From Paenibacillus taihuensis (lineage in GTDB: Bacteria; Bacillota; Bacilli; Paenibacillales; Paenibacillaceae): DNA of 64,000 bases. The notes below the pieces were generated by a model. The model worked only from the letters and a program-made list of their open reading frames with translations, was not told the DNA's origin and did no database searches. The position numbers and the translations under genes are program-made. The DNA lies in NCBI RefSeq assembly GCF_003386535.1, contig NZ_QTTN01000031.1, positions 1 to 64,000 on the forward strand. Direction: 5' to 3'. Each line of letters starts with the position of its first letter. The stretch's first letter is position 1. Below, in pieces: positions 26,833-35,558 of this stretch.

Positions 26833-27777
26833 TTACATTTGATTGGTCTTAAACAGTGTATTTATCGATCCGCCGTTATTAATGATTTTGAGCGCAGTTG
26901 CGAGAAGCTCCGCCATTGGAAGAACAACGAACTTATCCGAATGGTTCGGGTCAATCGCGATGGTATCCGTAATAACGACCTTTTTAATATAGGGATGCGA
27001 CAGCTTTTCGAGCGCGTTTTCCGAGAAAAGCCCATGTGTCGCGCAGATATAGGCGTCATTCGCGCCTTGTTTATGCAGCGCCTCAACAACATTCACAATC
27101 GTGCCGCCTGTATCGATTAAATCCTCAATAATAATCGGAGTCATGCCTTCGACTTCGCCGATAATATGCGTGATTTTCGTCTGATTGTGAGCAGGGCGGT
27201 TCTTGATCATAATGGCAAACGGACAGTCCAAATAATTGGCGAGCTTCTCAGCGGTTGTTGCCCGACCAGCGTCAGGCGAGACAACGACCGGATTCTTGAT
27301 GTTCTCTGCCTTCAAATAATCGGTGATGAGATCCAAAGCGGTAAGGTGATCAACAGGGATATCGAAGAAGCCTTGAATGGGATCGGCATGAAGATCTACC
27401 GTAATCAAGCGGTTAGCGCCTACGGTTGTCAGCACGTCGGCTACGAGCTTCGCGGAAATCGGTTCGCGCGGGGCCGCTTTTCGTTCCTGACGAGCATAGC
27501 CGTAATACGGCATAACGATATTAATCGTTTTGGCTGAAGCGCGTTTTGCTGCATCAATCATAATCATGAGTTCGACTAAATGCTCATTTACGGGATGAGA
27601 CAAGGATTGAAGGATATAGACATGTGCAGAGCGAATCGATTCGATATAACGCAAGCTGATTTCTCCGCTTTGCAGCCTCGAAATCTCAATGTCTCCAAGC
27701 GGAACATTAAGCTGCCGGCATAGCTCTTCCGCGAGCGGGCGGTTCGAAGAACCGGAAAATATTTTTACATTTTGCAT
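26833..27777 (-). CDS. prs: Ribose-phosphate pyrophosphokinase, divergent copy
   Basis: A 314-residue enzyme that makes PRPP from ribose 5-phosphate and ATP for nucleotide, His and Trp synthesis. Seen: IFSGSSNRPLAEEL, the YGYARQERK loop with the ATP-contacting Arg/Gln, TVDLHADPIQGFFD, and the PRPP loop IIIEDLIDTGGT. The usual forms are SDGEI, DKRRP and DDMIDTAGT; here they are QSGEI, IKNRP and EDLIDTGGT, so this is a diverged paralog, perhaps secondary to a housekeeping copy elsewhere. GAGGAG precedes the ATG. Confidence 0.85.
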   Translation of the reverse strand: MQNVKIFSGSSNRPLAEELCRQLNVPLGDIEISRLQSGEISLRYIESIRSAHVYILQSLSHPVNEHLVELMIMIDAAKRASAKTINIVMPYYGYARQERKAAPREPISAKLVADVLTTVGANRLITVDLHADPIQGFFDIPVDHLTALDLITDYLKAENIKNPVVVSPDAGRATTAEKLANYLDCPFAIMIKNRPAHNQTKITHIIGEVEGMTPIIIEDLIDTGGTIVNVVEALHKQGANDAYICATHGLFSENALEKLSHPYIKKVVITDTIAIDPNHSDKFVVLPMAELLATALKIINNGGSINTLFKTNQM

Positions 27778-27941
27778 CCGCTTAACTCCTCAATTCATGC
27801 TTGTCAGCATAATTATTATCTTCTTGCAACATACAGATAGTCCCATTATATCCTTTGCATTTGTAAATTCAAACCTTGCGAACTTCGGTGTGTTTATACA
27901 GAAAATGTATAACGGCCGCAATTGGGCTGCAATTATAAACT

Positions 27942-27976
27942 AAAAAAAGCTGCCCCTCATCATAAGGAGCAGCCTT
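27942..27976 (-). terminator. Rho-independent terminator after the SASP gene
   Basis: On the minus strand GGCTGCTCCTT...GAGGGGCAGC forms a stem followed by TTTTTTT. The remaining 165 bases up to prs appear to hold only the AT-rich promoter region of prs. Confidence 0.88.
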
Positions 27977-27997
27977 TATGTTTATCTCCGATTACTT

Positions 27998-28213
27998 TTA
28001 TCTCCAATTACTTGATGATCCGCCTAAGCTTTGTTCGGCAATCTGAACCAGTTTGCGTGTAATTGTTCCGCCGATTTTCCCAGCATCGTAAGTTCTTAAG
28101 TTTCCGTTATATCCATCTGGAGAAAGCTGAATACCGAGTTCTTGAGCGACTTCATACTTTAGCTGATCGAGCGCTTGCGTTGCTTGCGGTACTACTAGTG
28201 TGTTTCTGGACAT
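27998..28213 (-). CDS. Small acid-soluble spore protein, alpha/beta type
   Basis: A 71-residue DNA-coating protein made in the forespore. It has the family pattern VVPQATQALDQLKYEVAQELG, which contains the germination-protease cleavage region around YEVAQELGI, and the second conserved block GNLRTYDAGKIGGTITRKLV. GGAGGC lies before the ATG. A sigma-G-like promoter is recognisable upstream. Confirms an endospore former. Confidence 0.95.
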   Translation of the reverse strand: MSRNTLVVPQATQALDQLKYEVAQELGIQLSPDGYNGNLRTYDAGKIGGTITRKLVQIAEQSLGGSSSNWR

Positions 28214-28245
28214 TTAGTTAGCCTCCTTGATTCGTGGTGTTTTTG

Positions 28246-28274
28246 TAATATATCCAAATTATTGCTTACTATAC
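28246..28274 (-). promoter_or_regulatory. Sigma-G-like promoter of the SASP gene
   Basis: On the minus strand GTATA (-35) and TATATTA (-10) are 17 bases apart, near the sigma-G pattern GHATR and CATNMTA. The -10 deviates at two positions. Confidence 0.4.
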
Positions 28275-28311
28275 AATGGATGAAGTGTAATGGCAGGTAA
28301 TGAGATGTTAA

Positions 28312-28458
28312 TATTTGGATTCCATCGACGAGACCATTTCAAGAGCAGTGGAGAATGGTGCCAAACAAGATACGGAGAGAATGGATTTCGGTGACTTTTA
28401 TCTTGCCTACTTATTCGATCCGCAGGGTATTCGGTTCGGTGTAATTCAATACAAGTAA
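28312..28458 (+). pseudogene. C-terminal remnant of a VOC (glyoxalase/bleomycin-resistance) protein
   Basis: An open stretch of 48 codons after a TAA ends in TAA. It reads ISRAVENGAKQDTERM, then DFGDFYLAYLFDPQGIRFGV and IQY. The pattern D-P-x-G-x-R-F-G-V-x-Q-Y is the end of VOC-superfamily proteins, including the metal-binding region. No start codon or N-terminal half is present, so this is a decayed tail. It lies between the SASP promoter and the MOSC gene; nothing else was found in this 290-base interval. Confidence 0.6.
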
Positions 28459-28503
28459 CATGATTCGGCCGGCCTCTTGATCGGCGTTCGACCGAGGCTG
28501 GCT

Positions 28504-29211
28504 TTATTGCGTTTCTTGACGCTCTCTCTGAGATCTGCCTGTGAGGCGCTCGCTGCTATCGATCTTAATCCCTAATAGTCGTTTCTCAAACGTGTTTCTC
28601 CAACTTGAAGATAATTCTTCCACGCTCAATAGCTTCTCAATCCCATCGTAATCATTCTTATCATGATGCATGACCCGATTCGCGAATGCCACTGTTATTG
28701 CTTGCGGATGTGCCCGTAATAATATCAGTTGGTTTTCAAAGTGGACTTTTCCCGGTTGAAGAACACGCAAATAAAAGCCTGTAAACCCTGTTTGCTGTAC
28801 CTTGATGGGCATTTCGGGGGATTGATAACGGGCGGACAACTTAAAACATGGCTGCCTCGGTTGAGTGATCTGTACAATGGCACTGCCAAGTTGAAAGATA
28901 TCTCCGATGCATACTTCCGTCTCTAAGAAGCCGTTAACAGTCAGATTTTCTCCAAAGGCCCCGTAGGATAATGATCTCCCAAGCTCTTTCTCCCAGAATG
29001 GATAGTGTCCATAGCTATATACACAAACTGCTTTATCTTTTCCGCCGTGATTTTTCAAATCAGCTTGTGCGTCTCCTTGGAATCCGTCCGAGTCCAATTC
29101 CAAAAGAGTATAGACAGGCATTTTAAAAATGCTTGTAACGATTTCTTTTTGGTTAAATTCCATAACAGTCGGTTTACCGACATTGATTGAAACTAGTTGT
29201 TCATGCTTCAT
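28504..29211 (-). CDS. MOSC-domain protein (YiiM-like)
   Basis: A 235-residue protein. The MOSC core is visible as GDAQADLKNHGGKDKAVCVYS with the conserved Cys, YGAFGENLTV and PRQPCFKLS. A helical C-terminal region (about 165-220) matches the YiiM group. Known of the superfamily: sulfur carrier or molybdopterin-linked reduction of N-hydroxylated compounds. The ATG at 29211 has GAGGAG six bases before it and is preferred to an ATG at 29265. Confidence 0.85.
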   Translation of the reverse strand: MKHEQLVSINVGKPTVMEFNQKEIVTSIFKMPVYTLLELDSDGFQGDAQADLKNHGGKDKAVCVYSYGHYPFWEKELGRSLSYGAFGENLTVNGFLETEVCIGDIFQLGSAIVQITQPRQPCFKLSARYQSPEMPIKVQQTGFTGFYLRVLQPGKVHFENQLILLRAHPQAITVAFANRVMHHDKNDYDGIEKLLSVEELSSSWRNTFEKRLLGIKIDSSERLTGRSQRERQETQ

Positions 29212-29294
29212 TGGAGTCTCCTCATTATTCATGCTTAAAGAGTTGGGCAGATAATCTCTGCTCAACTCTTTTTGATTGCTGCAGATTGGACGAC

Positions 29295-29843
29295 TTAGGT
29301 TTTATCAACCTTTTGGCGTGCTCGGAAACGTCGGACCTTCATCAGGTTACCGCAAACATTATTGGCGCAGAAGCGTTTGGAGTTATTACGGGTTTCATCA
29401 TAATAGACCGTCTTACAGTCCGGATTTTCGCAAATACGAATACGGGAGGGATCACCCTCTGTCAGTAATCGAACGAATGAAGTAGCTACTTCTGCTCCGA
29501 TACTAGCCCAACCCGATTGTAGTGGAGCGGTTACCAATTGAAATCCAGATTCCGTTCCCACGATCTGCAGAATCATTGGCGCGACCGACAATGTCTTGTT
29601 CAGTCCTTCAAGATCCGAGGCATCCGTGATCTTATGCTCTGTCAGCCTTTGAACGAGATGAAGTATTTGGTGCCGCAGTTGTTTCAGATCATCCATTTCT
29701 TTCGCAGACGGAGCGCCTGGATAGGGAAGGTTATGGTTCGTCAGTAATTGTTCTAACCATCCTGGCTTGTCCAGGCGGTCTTCGTAGTAACCGCTGCCTC
29801 TCCAGTCGTGATAGTTGCTTTTCAAAAAATCGTCCCATAGCAT
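29295..29843 (-). CDS. CGNR zinc-finger protein (ABATE-domain regulator)
   Basis: A 182-residue protein. The N-terminal ABATE domain (about 1-130) is followed by a C-terminal zinc finger: CENPDCKTVYYDETRNNSKR then FCANNVCGN. This gives two C-x4-C pairs; the CGNR signature is here CGNL. The domain pair is typical of stress-linked bacterial transcription regulators. It is divergent from the first ger operon, 181 bases away, and follows the MOSC gene's direction. Target unknown. Confidence 0.8.
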   Translation of the reverse strand: MLWDDFLKSNYHDWRGSGYYEDRLDKPGWLEQLLTNHNLPYPGAPSAKEMDDLKQLRHQILHLVQRLTEHKITDASDLEGLNKTLSVAPMILQIVGTESGFQLVTAPLQSGWASIGAEVATSFVRLLTEGDPSRIRICENPDCKTVYYDETRNNSKRFCANNVCGNLMKVRRFRARQKVDKT

Positions 29844-29960
29844 CGTGCAGCAACTCCTTTAAATCGTAATACAAAGATTGTAACACTCTAGATATTATTT
29901 AGATAGTGTCTTGCGGGTATTTCCGTTCAAACTTGCTCCGCTCACGACTGTACGGATTAT

Positions 29961-29990
29961 GCATATTTGGAAAGTTTGTACTCCATAATA
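29961..29990 (+). promoter_or_regulatory. Sigma-G promoter of the first ger operon
   Basis: GCATA (29961-29965), an 18-base spacer, and CATAATA (29984-29990) match the sigma-G consensus fully. It lies 35 bases upstream of the gerA start, consistent with forespore expression. Confidence 0.75.
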
Positions 29991-30024
29991 ATTGTAATCC
30001 TGTTCAAAGGCGGGGACTTGATAA

Positions 30025-31377
30025 ATGACAGAAGCTAATTATGAAAAGACCCTTGCGGAATTTGGGGATAGTTTTGACCTTGTCCATCGTTCATTTCATC
30101 AAGATAAATTTCGCATTGTTTATTTGAACTCATTAGTCGATTCTCAGTCATTAGAGTGGGAAATACTTTCGCCTTTAAGAGAAATGTCTTTCAATCATCT
30201 TGAACAGGCTACGGATCAGTCACTATTCAAACGAATAAATGACCAAGAAGAAGTAATCAAGGGCATATTAGACGGTAATGTGGCAATGTTCGCTGGAGCG
30301 TATACATACTTAATAAATGTGCCAGGATTCGAAGAGCGTGCCATTTCGCAATCCGAGAGAGAGACGGTCATTAATGGGCCGCATGACTCTTTTAATGAAG
30401 TATTACAAACGAATGTATCCTTAATTCGGAGAAGAATCAGAAGTCCTCGCTTAAAAATGATTTCGTTATCTGTTGGCGACATTTCAAAAACTAGAGTTCT
30501 TGTCATCTATATTGAGGGCACTGCAAAAATGAGCATTGTGAATCAGTTAAAAGAAAGGATTCAAGCGATTAAAGTTGATTCCATAACGGATTCTAATTTT
30601 CTGATTCAAAAATTAGACGAGCATCAAAACTCGCCATTTCCTCAATTTTATACGACTGAAAGACCGGATATAGCGGTGTCAAAACTATATGCCGGCAAGA
30701 TTATCGGACTTGTCGACGATAGTCCCAATATTATTTGTACGCCATCCAGTTTCTTTGATTTTTTCGAGTCACCTGATGATCTGTATCAGCGTTGGACGAT
30801 AGGGGTAGCAGTGAAGCTTCTGCGATACTTAGCGTTATTCGTCACTTTAATACTCACCGCTTTTTATGTCTCAATATGTACGTATCATTACGAGATGATT
30901 CCGCAATCGCTGCTGCAGAGCCTCATGCAGTCTAGGAGCAGGGTGCCTTTTCCCCCTTTTATTGAAGCACTGTTTTTAGAAATAGTCATTGAATTGCTGC
31001 GGGAGGCCGGGGCGAGACTGCCTACCAAAATTGGTCAAACCATTGGAATTGTCGGGGGTATCGTAATCGGACAAGCAGCCGTTCAAGCCGGGATAACCAG
31101 TAATATCTTGATTATTGTTGTGTCCGTATCGGCAATTGCTTCATTTATCGTCCCAAGTTATGGCATGAGTGCTTCCATTAGACTCGTTCGATTTCTATTT
31201 ATTATTATGGCGGGATTTTTGGGGAACATCGGTATCTTCTTCACTTTGGGTATCGTGATCATTCACTTGATGGGGTTGACCAATTTCTCCTCGCCGTATA
31301 TTAAAGCGATATCTCCAGCCTTCTTCAAAAGCTGGATGGATAATATCATCATAAAGCCTTTCTATAGAAATAAATGA
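30025..31377 (+). CDS. Spore germinant receptor subunit A (GerA family), locus 1
   Basis: A 450-residue inner spore-membrane protein. The soluble N-terminal part (about 1-265) includes VSLIRRRIRSPRLK and PFPQFYTTERPD. The C-terminal part has about five membrane segments with REAGARLPTKIGQTIGIVGG and IVIGQAAVQAGI, both hallmarks of GerAA/GerKA. Slightly short at the N-terminus compared with its paralog at 37.2 kb. First gene of an A-B-C operon. Confidence 0.93.
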   Translation: MTEANYEKTLAEFGDSFDLVHRSFHQDKFRIVYLNSLVDSQSLEWEILSPLREMSFNHLEQATDQSLFKRINDQEEVIKGILDGNVAMFAGAYTYLINVPGFEERAISQSERETVINGPHDSFNEVLQTNVSLIRRRIRSPRLKMISLSVGDISKTRVLVIYIEGTAKMSIVNQLKERIQAIKVDSITDSNFLIQKLDEHQNSPFPQFYTTERPDIAVSKLYAGKIIGLVDDSPNIICTPSSFFDFFESPDDLYQRWTIGVAVKLLRYLALFVTLILTAFYVSICTYHYEMIPQSLLQSLMQSRSRVPFPPFIEALFLEIVIELLREAGARLPTKIGQTIGIVGGIVIGQAAVQAGITSNILIIVVSVSAIASFIVPSYGMSASIRLVRFLFIIMAGFLGNIGIFFTLGIVIIHLMGLTNFSSPYIKAISPAFFKSWMDNIIIKPFYRNK

Positions 31378-31401
31378 GGAAAGCGATGGGGGAGAATAAG
31401 C

Positions 31402-32514
31402 GTGAAAGCTGGTGATCATTTGAAAGAACGACTCCACCCATTTCAATTGTCTATCTTGTTATATAGCATCCAAAATGGTCTTGTTGTGTATACGTTGCCT
31501 CGAGTAACTGCCCAATATTTTGGAACAAACGGTTGGCTAAGTATTATATTCATTTTCATACTTGTGAATATCAATATTTTGCTCATTGCAACCATTTATA
31601 AGCTGGGCAAAGGGAGATCTATTTTCGAAATCATTGAAGCGACTATACCCAAGTGGGTGATGATACCCATTTATTTGTTCATCATTTGTGTTTGGATTGG
31701 ATTGGCCAGCATGATTATGAGGGAATATATTTTCATCATGAAGATTTTCTTTTATCCCGCATTACCTGCTGTTTATTTTGTCATTTTTTTTACGCTTCTT
31801 GGATTTCAACTTCTAACAGGCGGGATTCACCATATAACGAAGGCTTTTGTTGTACTAATCTGCTTCGTAATGCCAATGCTTGCTTTACTGCTATACCTCA
31901 TTTCGGAATTTGAGTTCGACCGCTTCACGTCGTTTTATTTTAAAGGAGGAACCGATTATTTCGAGGGATCATTACGCGTTTATTCCGCTTATCTAGGTAT
32001 TGAAGTTTCCATGCTCTTATTCCCTGTGGTTGATAAGAAATGGACGAAGTCATTGTTTATTGGCAATTTCTTCTCGTTGTTTATCTATTTGATTGTCACC
32101 TTTATGTGCTTTGGATTTTTCAGCTTCGATCAAGTATTAAACGACTTATACCCGATTATGACACTCTTTGAATATACAGAAGTTTCTTTCCTTTCACGGG
32201 CCGAGAATCTTTGCTTTTGTGTTTTTGCCTTCAAGATATTAGCCACAACGGTTATCTATTACTGGGGCGCTCAGAAAACGCTTGAAAATATAGCTGGAAA
32301 AGTAAAACCTGGTCTTTGGATCATCCTCATACTGGCCACCGGATTTGTTCTCGCGTTGATTCCGGGCTCTGTCGCACATGTAGAGAAGTGGTCCAACTGG
32401 TTGAGTAATTGTGCCATATTAATTGCATGGGCGCTGCCTATATTCGTGTTAGGTGTCCTTTTCATCCAAATGCTTAGAAACCAGATGCTTAGGGAGACAG
32501 ATTATGCAAAGTAA
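31402..32514 (+). CDS. Spore germinant receptor subunit B (GerB permease-like), locus 1
   Basis: A 370-residue protein with about ten membrane segments, member of the GerAB group within the amino acid-polyamine-organocation superfamily; it holds the germinant-binding site. HPFQLSILLYSIQNG and RVTAQYFGTNGWLSIIF are typical of the N-terminus. It starts with GTG after GGGGGAGAATAAGC. Overlaps the gerC start by 11 bases. Confidence 0.92.
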   Translation: MKAGDHLKERLHPFQLSILLYSIQNGLVVYTLPRVTAQYFGTNGWLSIIFIFILVNINILLIATIYKLGKGRSIFEIIEATIPKWVMIPIYLFIICVWIGLASMIMREYIFIMKIFFYPALPAVYFVIFFTLLGFQLLTGGIHHITKAFVVLICFVMPMLALLLYLISEFEFDRFTSFYFKGGTDYFEGSLRVYSAYLGIEVSMLLFPVVDKKWTKSLFIGNFFSLFIYLIVTFMCFGFFSFDQVLNDLYPIMTLFEYTEVSFLSRAENLCFCVFAFKILATTVIYYWGAQKTLENIAGKVKPGLWIILILATGFVLALIPGSVAHVEKWSNWLSNCAILIAWALPIFVLGVLFIQMLRNQMLRETDYAK

Positions 32515-33607
32515 AGTCATTATCGTGATCACAATGTGCTGCTTGACAGTATTCGTAGCAGGCTGCGGAGAAAGTAATGCGATTGAAAAATTAGCTGTGG
32601 TAGAAGCGGGTGCATACGATCTGTCTGAGGGTAGTGAAAACCCAATAACAACGACAGTCCTTTTCCCCACGGTTACTAAAGAAGGTAAGTTTGATACGAT
32701 GGCGCTTACGGCTAAAGGTAAATCGATTCATGACACCTTCCTTAAAGTTCAAAATCTAACCAGTCTCAAGATCGTTGGCGGGCAAGGGACGATTCTCTTC
32801 GGGGAGGACCTGGCGAAAAAGGGGTTAATAAATGTCGTGAAATCATTGAGAAGGGATCCGGAAATCGGAATTCGCGTTAAATTCGCCATGGTTGAGGGGA
32901 ATGCAGGGAAACTTCTCGAAAAAAAATTCCCTTCGATTGAAGATAATGCAGAATTTATTTATTTGTTTCTGGAGAGAGCGGGCTGGCAAGATAAAGTTCT
33001 GTTCACCAATCAATACCGTTTCCTAAGAGATTATTATGACGATGGCATTGATCCGGTTCTTCCCGTCTTTTCATATGAAGGGGATACCATCGGATTAAAG
33101 GGAGTAGGTACGTTTAAAGGCGATCGATATGTCACGCTCTTAACTTTTAGCGAAACGCAAATTCTGAACTATTTGATCGGTAACATCAAAAACGGCAGAT
33201 TGATGATTGCGATGAATGATTTAGAGCCAGGACAGAATTATCAGCTTTCCTTAAGTAACATTAACTCTGATAACGATAAAATAATAAACACAAAGAATAT
33301 GCAGGCCGAAATAAAAGTAAAATTAAAAGCAAGCGTCCTTGAATACACAGGTACTATGGATATAAGTAAAGAAAAGTATCAAAAGCAGTTAGAAGGGCAG
33401 ATTGAAAAATATTTAACGACGAATTCAGAAAAGCTGATAGCCAAATTGCAGCAATCTCAATCAGATCCAATCGGGATAGGCAAGGTCGTTCGCAATCATT
33501 TGACCTATGAAAGATGGAAAAGTATGAATTGGAATAAGACTTACTCAAACATGAGTATTAAAGTGCAGGTAAAAGTTGAGCTGACTAATTCGGGTAAATC
33601 AATCTAA
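32504..33607 (+). CDS. Spore germinant receptor lipoprotein C (Ger(x)C family), locus 1
   Basis: A 367-residue lipoprotein with lipobox VFVAGC, Cys21. The usual WDRxEI motif after the Cys is replaced by GESNAIEKLAVVEAGAYD, so it is divergent at the N-terminus. The body keeps the GerC fold and ends in the expected C-terminal domain (IGIGKVVRNHLTYERW). The ATG at 32504 follows AGGGAGACAG inside the end of gerB. Confidence 0.88.
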   Translation: MQSKVIIVITMCCLTVFVAGCGESNAIEKLAVVEAGAYDLSEGSENPITTTVLFPTVTKEGKFDTMALTAKGKSIHDTFLKVQNLTSLKIVGGQGTILFGEDLAKKGLINVVKSLRRDPEIGIRVKFAMVEGNAGKLLEKKFPSIEDNAEFIYLFLERAGWQDKVLFTNQYRFLRDYYDDGIDPVLPVFSYEGDTIGLKGVGTFKGDRYVTLLTFSETQILNYLIGNIKNGRLMIAMNDLEPGQNYQLSLSNINSDNDKIINTKNMQAEIKVKLKASVLEYTGTMDISKEKYQKQLEGQIEKYLTTNSEKLIAKLQQSQSDPIGIGKVVRNHLTYERWKSMNWNKTYSNMSIKVQVKVELTNSGKSI

Positions 33608-33624
33608 TTTAAAAGCGTGTTTAG

Positions 33625-33660
33625 AAAAAGCCGCGGGGTATTTTCCTGCGGCTTGATTTA
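33625..33660. terminator. Bidirectional terminator between gerC and the epoxide hydrolase remnant
   Basis: AAGCCGC (33628-33634) pairs with GCGGCTT (33648-33654). The minus strand has the better U-run (TTTTTC), the plus strand a weak one. It overlaps the stop codon of the minus-strand remnant. Confidence 0.75.
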
Positions 33661-34290
33661 TGTGCAACTGGTGTGTAATGCAAGTTGTGCTAGCTCGATT
33701 AACGCAACGTTTTGAATGCTTTGCGGCGCACCCCAGTCTCCGCCTTGTGCGACATACTTATTATAGCCAAGGCGCTTCATCAGTACATCCCAAGCCTTGG
33801 CGATGTGATCGGGACCCCAGCCAGTCGTGTCTGCTTTCTCGGAGAAGCCATAACCTGGCATCGACGGAATTACCACGTCAAAAGCGTCTTCGGCCTTACC
33901 GCCATATTTCGTGGGATTGGTAAGCGGTTCGTTAAGCTTCATCTGTTCGATGATCGACCCAGCCCATCCGTGCGTGATGATAATCGGCATAGCGCCTTTA
34001 TGCTTTGAACGAACATGGATGAAGTGAATGTCCTCGCCATCGATCTCCGTCATGAACTGCGGATAGGAATTCAGCTTCGCTTCAATCTTCCGCCAGTCGT
34101 AATCATTAGCCCAATATTTGGCGAGACTCTGAATCGTTTTAAGCTGCACGCCATGCGACTGGTCCGAGACGGGTTCTTTCTCAGGCCTATCTTGTTGCTT
34201 TGATACGACTGCGCAAGTCAGTGAGTGCCGCTTGATAATTTTGCTCAGCATTCGCGTGGATGGCACGCTCACTACGACTCGGCCATCCCG
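33658..34290 (-). pseudogene. Decayed epoxide hydrolase, frameshifted and C-terminally truncated
   Basis: The reading frame from about 34185 to 33658 is closely similar to residues 37-185 of the intact epoxide hydrolase at 42735 (shared: VSDQS, YWAN, HFIHVRSK, HGW.GSIIEQ, VIPSMPGYG, YVAQGGDWGA). Upstream, ...LRSRIKATR is in a different frame: an extra A turns TGG CCT GAG into T-A-GG CCT GAG, a +1 shift. Just after the nucleophile motif GGDWGA the sequence departs from the family and stops, losing the lid and catalytic His. Promoter and operator are retained. Presumably non-functional. Confidence 0.8.
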
Positions 34291-34305
34291 AGTTGCAATA
34301 AGTTT

Positions 34306-34335
34306 GTAACTATCTAATTTTATTTTAGTAGTTAC
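34306..34335. promoter_or_regulatory. Inverted-repeat operator at the epoxide hydrolase remnant promoter
   Basis: GTAACT (34306-34311) and AGTTAC (34330-34335) with an AT-rich 18-base spacer. On the minus strand it lies just downstream of the -10 box. The same motif is found twice before the intact homologue at 42735. Confidence 0.6.
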
Positions 34336-34342
34336 TAGTGAA

Positions 34343-34372
34343 AATATAACATGAACTATTTTTGGTCGTCAA
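34343..34372 (-). promoter_or_regulatory. Promoter of the epoxide hydrolase remnant
   Basis: Minus strand TTGACG (34372-34367), 18 bases, TATATT (34348-34343). The -10 is followed by the inverted repeat. The remaining bases to msrA at 34507 hold no gene that I can support. Confidence 0.55.
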
Positions 34373-34506
34373 GTATAGAGTCAAAAAGGGGTTTTTGGAC
34401 TGTTAGAAATGAGGTGCTTTGGATGTATACGATCAAGTCATCAGCTGATATATTTCACTGAAAGCCATTATGAATGGGGCCAAAACAATCTGATGAGGTG
34501 GTATAA

Positions 34507-34989
34507 ATGACTGCTATGAAGAATGGGAACATGAAAGAGCCTCTAGAAACTGCCATTTTCGCGGGCGGCTGCTTCTGGCACATGGAAGATGCATTTCAGA
34601 AACTCGATGGTGTATCGCATGTTTATGCTGGTTACACAGGCGGAGTAATGGAGAATCCGACTTACGAACAAGTCGTTTCTTATATGTCGGATCATATCGA
34701 GGCAGTCGAAGTACATTATAATCCGAACGCGATTACGTATCACGAGCTGTTGAACAATTTCTGGAAGAACTCTGATTTACGGGAATCCGCCATCTTTTAT
34801 ACCAGCAATGAACAAAGAGAGTTGGCTCAAAAATCTCTGAACGAAATGGCCAAACAGTCCATCAAACCTGTTGTAACGAAGATTGCCGCTGCATCAACGT
34901 TCTACATGGCAGAGGAAGAGCATCAGAACTATTACAAAAAAAACGGGTTGGCAGCCTGCTTGAATAAAGTTTGGGGGTTAAGAAAATGA
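34507..34989 (+). CDS. msrA: Peptide methionine sulfoxide reductase MsrA
   Basis: A 160-residue enzyme that reduces the S-epimer of methionine sulfoxide in proteins and as free amino acid. The active site is [10 protein letters not shown] with Cys22. VYAGYTGG and [10 protein letters not shown] are family blocks. The C-terminal [12 protein letters not shown] supplies conserved Glu, His and Tyr residues; the tail after it is short. GAGGTGG lies before the ATG. Stop overlaps the msrB start (ATGA), so the two are co-translated. Confidence 0.95.
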   Translation: MTAMKNGNMKEPLETAIFAGGCFWHMEDAFQKLDGVSHVYAGYTGGVMENPTYEQVVSYMSDHIEAVEVHYNPNAITYHELLNNFWKNSDLRESAIFYTSNEQRELAQKSLNEMAKQSIKPVVTKIAAASTFYMAEEEHQNYYKKNGLAACLNKVWGLRK

Positions 34990-35444
34990 ACGACACTATT
35001 AGGTTCAACAAAGAAGAAAAACTGAAAACGCTGACGGAGCTTCAGTATAACGTAACTCAAAAAGGTGCGGACGAGCCTCCATTCCATAACGAATACTGGA
35101 ATAATAACGAAGAGGGGATCTATGTAGATATTGTCTCGGGTGAGCCGCTATTCAGCTCGAAGGATAAATATGATGCGCAGACCGGCTGGCCGAGTTTTAC
35201 TAAGCCTTTGATGTCAAACAACGTGGTCTTCAAAAACAATGGATTATTCCCGGGAATTACGGGTATGGAGGTTCGAAGCCGAAATGCCAACTCCATTCTC
35301 GGTCATGTATTCAACGATGGTCCGCAGCCAACGGGACTCCGTTTCTGCATGAACTCCGCATCCATGGAATTTATCCCCAAAGCCGATCTTGTTCAGAGAG
35401 GTTATGGGGCACTGGCAGCACAGTTTGTTGAAAAAAAAGATTAA
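34986..35444 (+). CDS. msrB: Peptide methionine sulfoxide reductase MsrB
   Basis: A 152-residue enzyme for the R-epimer of methionine sulfoxide. Seen: [28 protein letters not shown], and the catalytic block [13 protein letters not shown] with the reactive Cys (usually RYCINS). As in Bacillus homologues it lacks the zinc-binding CxxC pairs, and the common resolving Cys before GWPSF is Thr. A longer start at 34971 inside msrA is unlikely; the ATG at 34986 is coupled to the msrA stop. Confidence 0.94.
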   Translation: MNDTIRFNKEEKLKTLTELQYNVTQKGADEPPFHNEYWNNNEEGIYVDIVSGEPLFSSKDKYDAQTGWPSFTKPLMSNNVVFKNNGLFPGITGMEVRSRNANSILGHVFNDGPQPTGLRFCMNSASMEFIPKADLVQRGYGALAAQFVEKKD

Positions 35445-35458
35445 CGAGTTCCTCCACA

Positions 35459-35485
35459 TGGCCCGCATACTGCGGGCCAATTTTA
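35459..35485 (+). terminator. Terminator after msrAB
   Basis: TGGCCCGCA and TGCGGGCCA form a perfect 9-bp stem with loop TAC, followed by ATTTTAA. Confidence 0.75.
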
Positions 35486-35558
35486 ATGTAGAGGTCAAAC
35501 TGAACTCAAGAAAGGACATGACTGGAACGAAGGTTCAAAAATTCCACTTGCAAATACG

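Noticed and set aside
34422-34460. Twelve-codon ORF (MYTIKSSADIFH) before msrA
   Set aside because: Too short to support as a gene; possibly a remnant of a decayed gene, but no family could be named.
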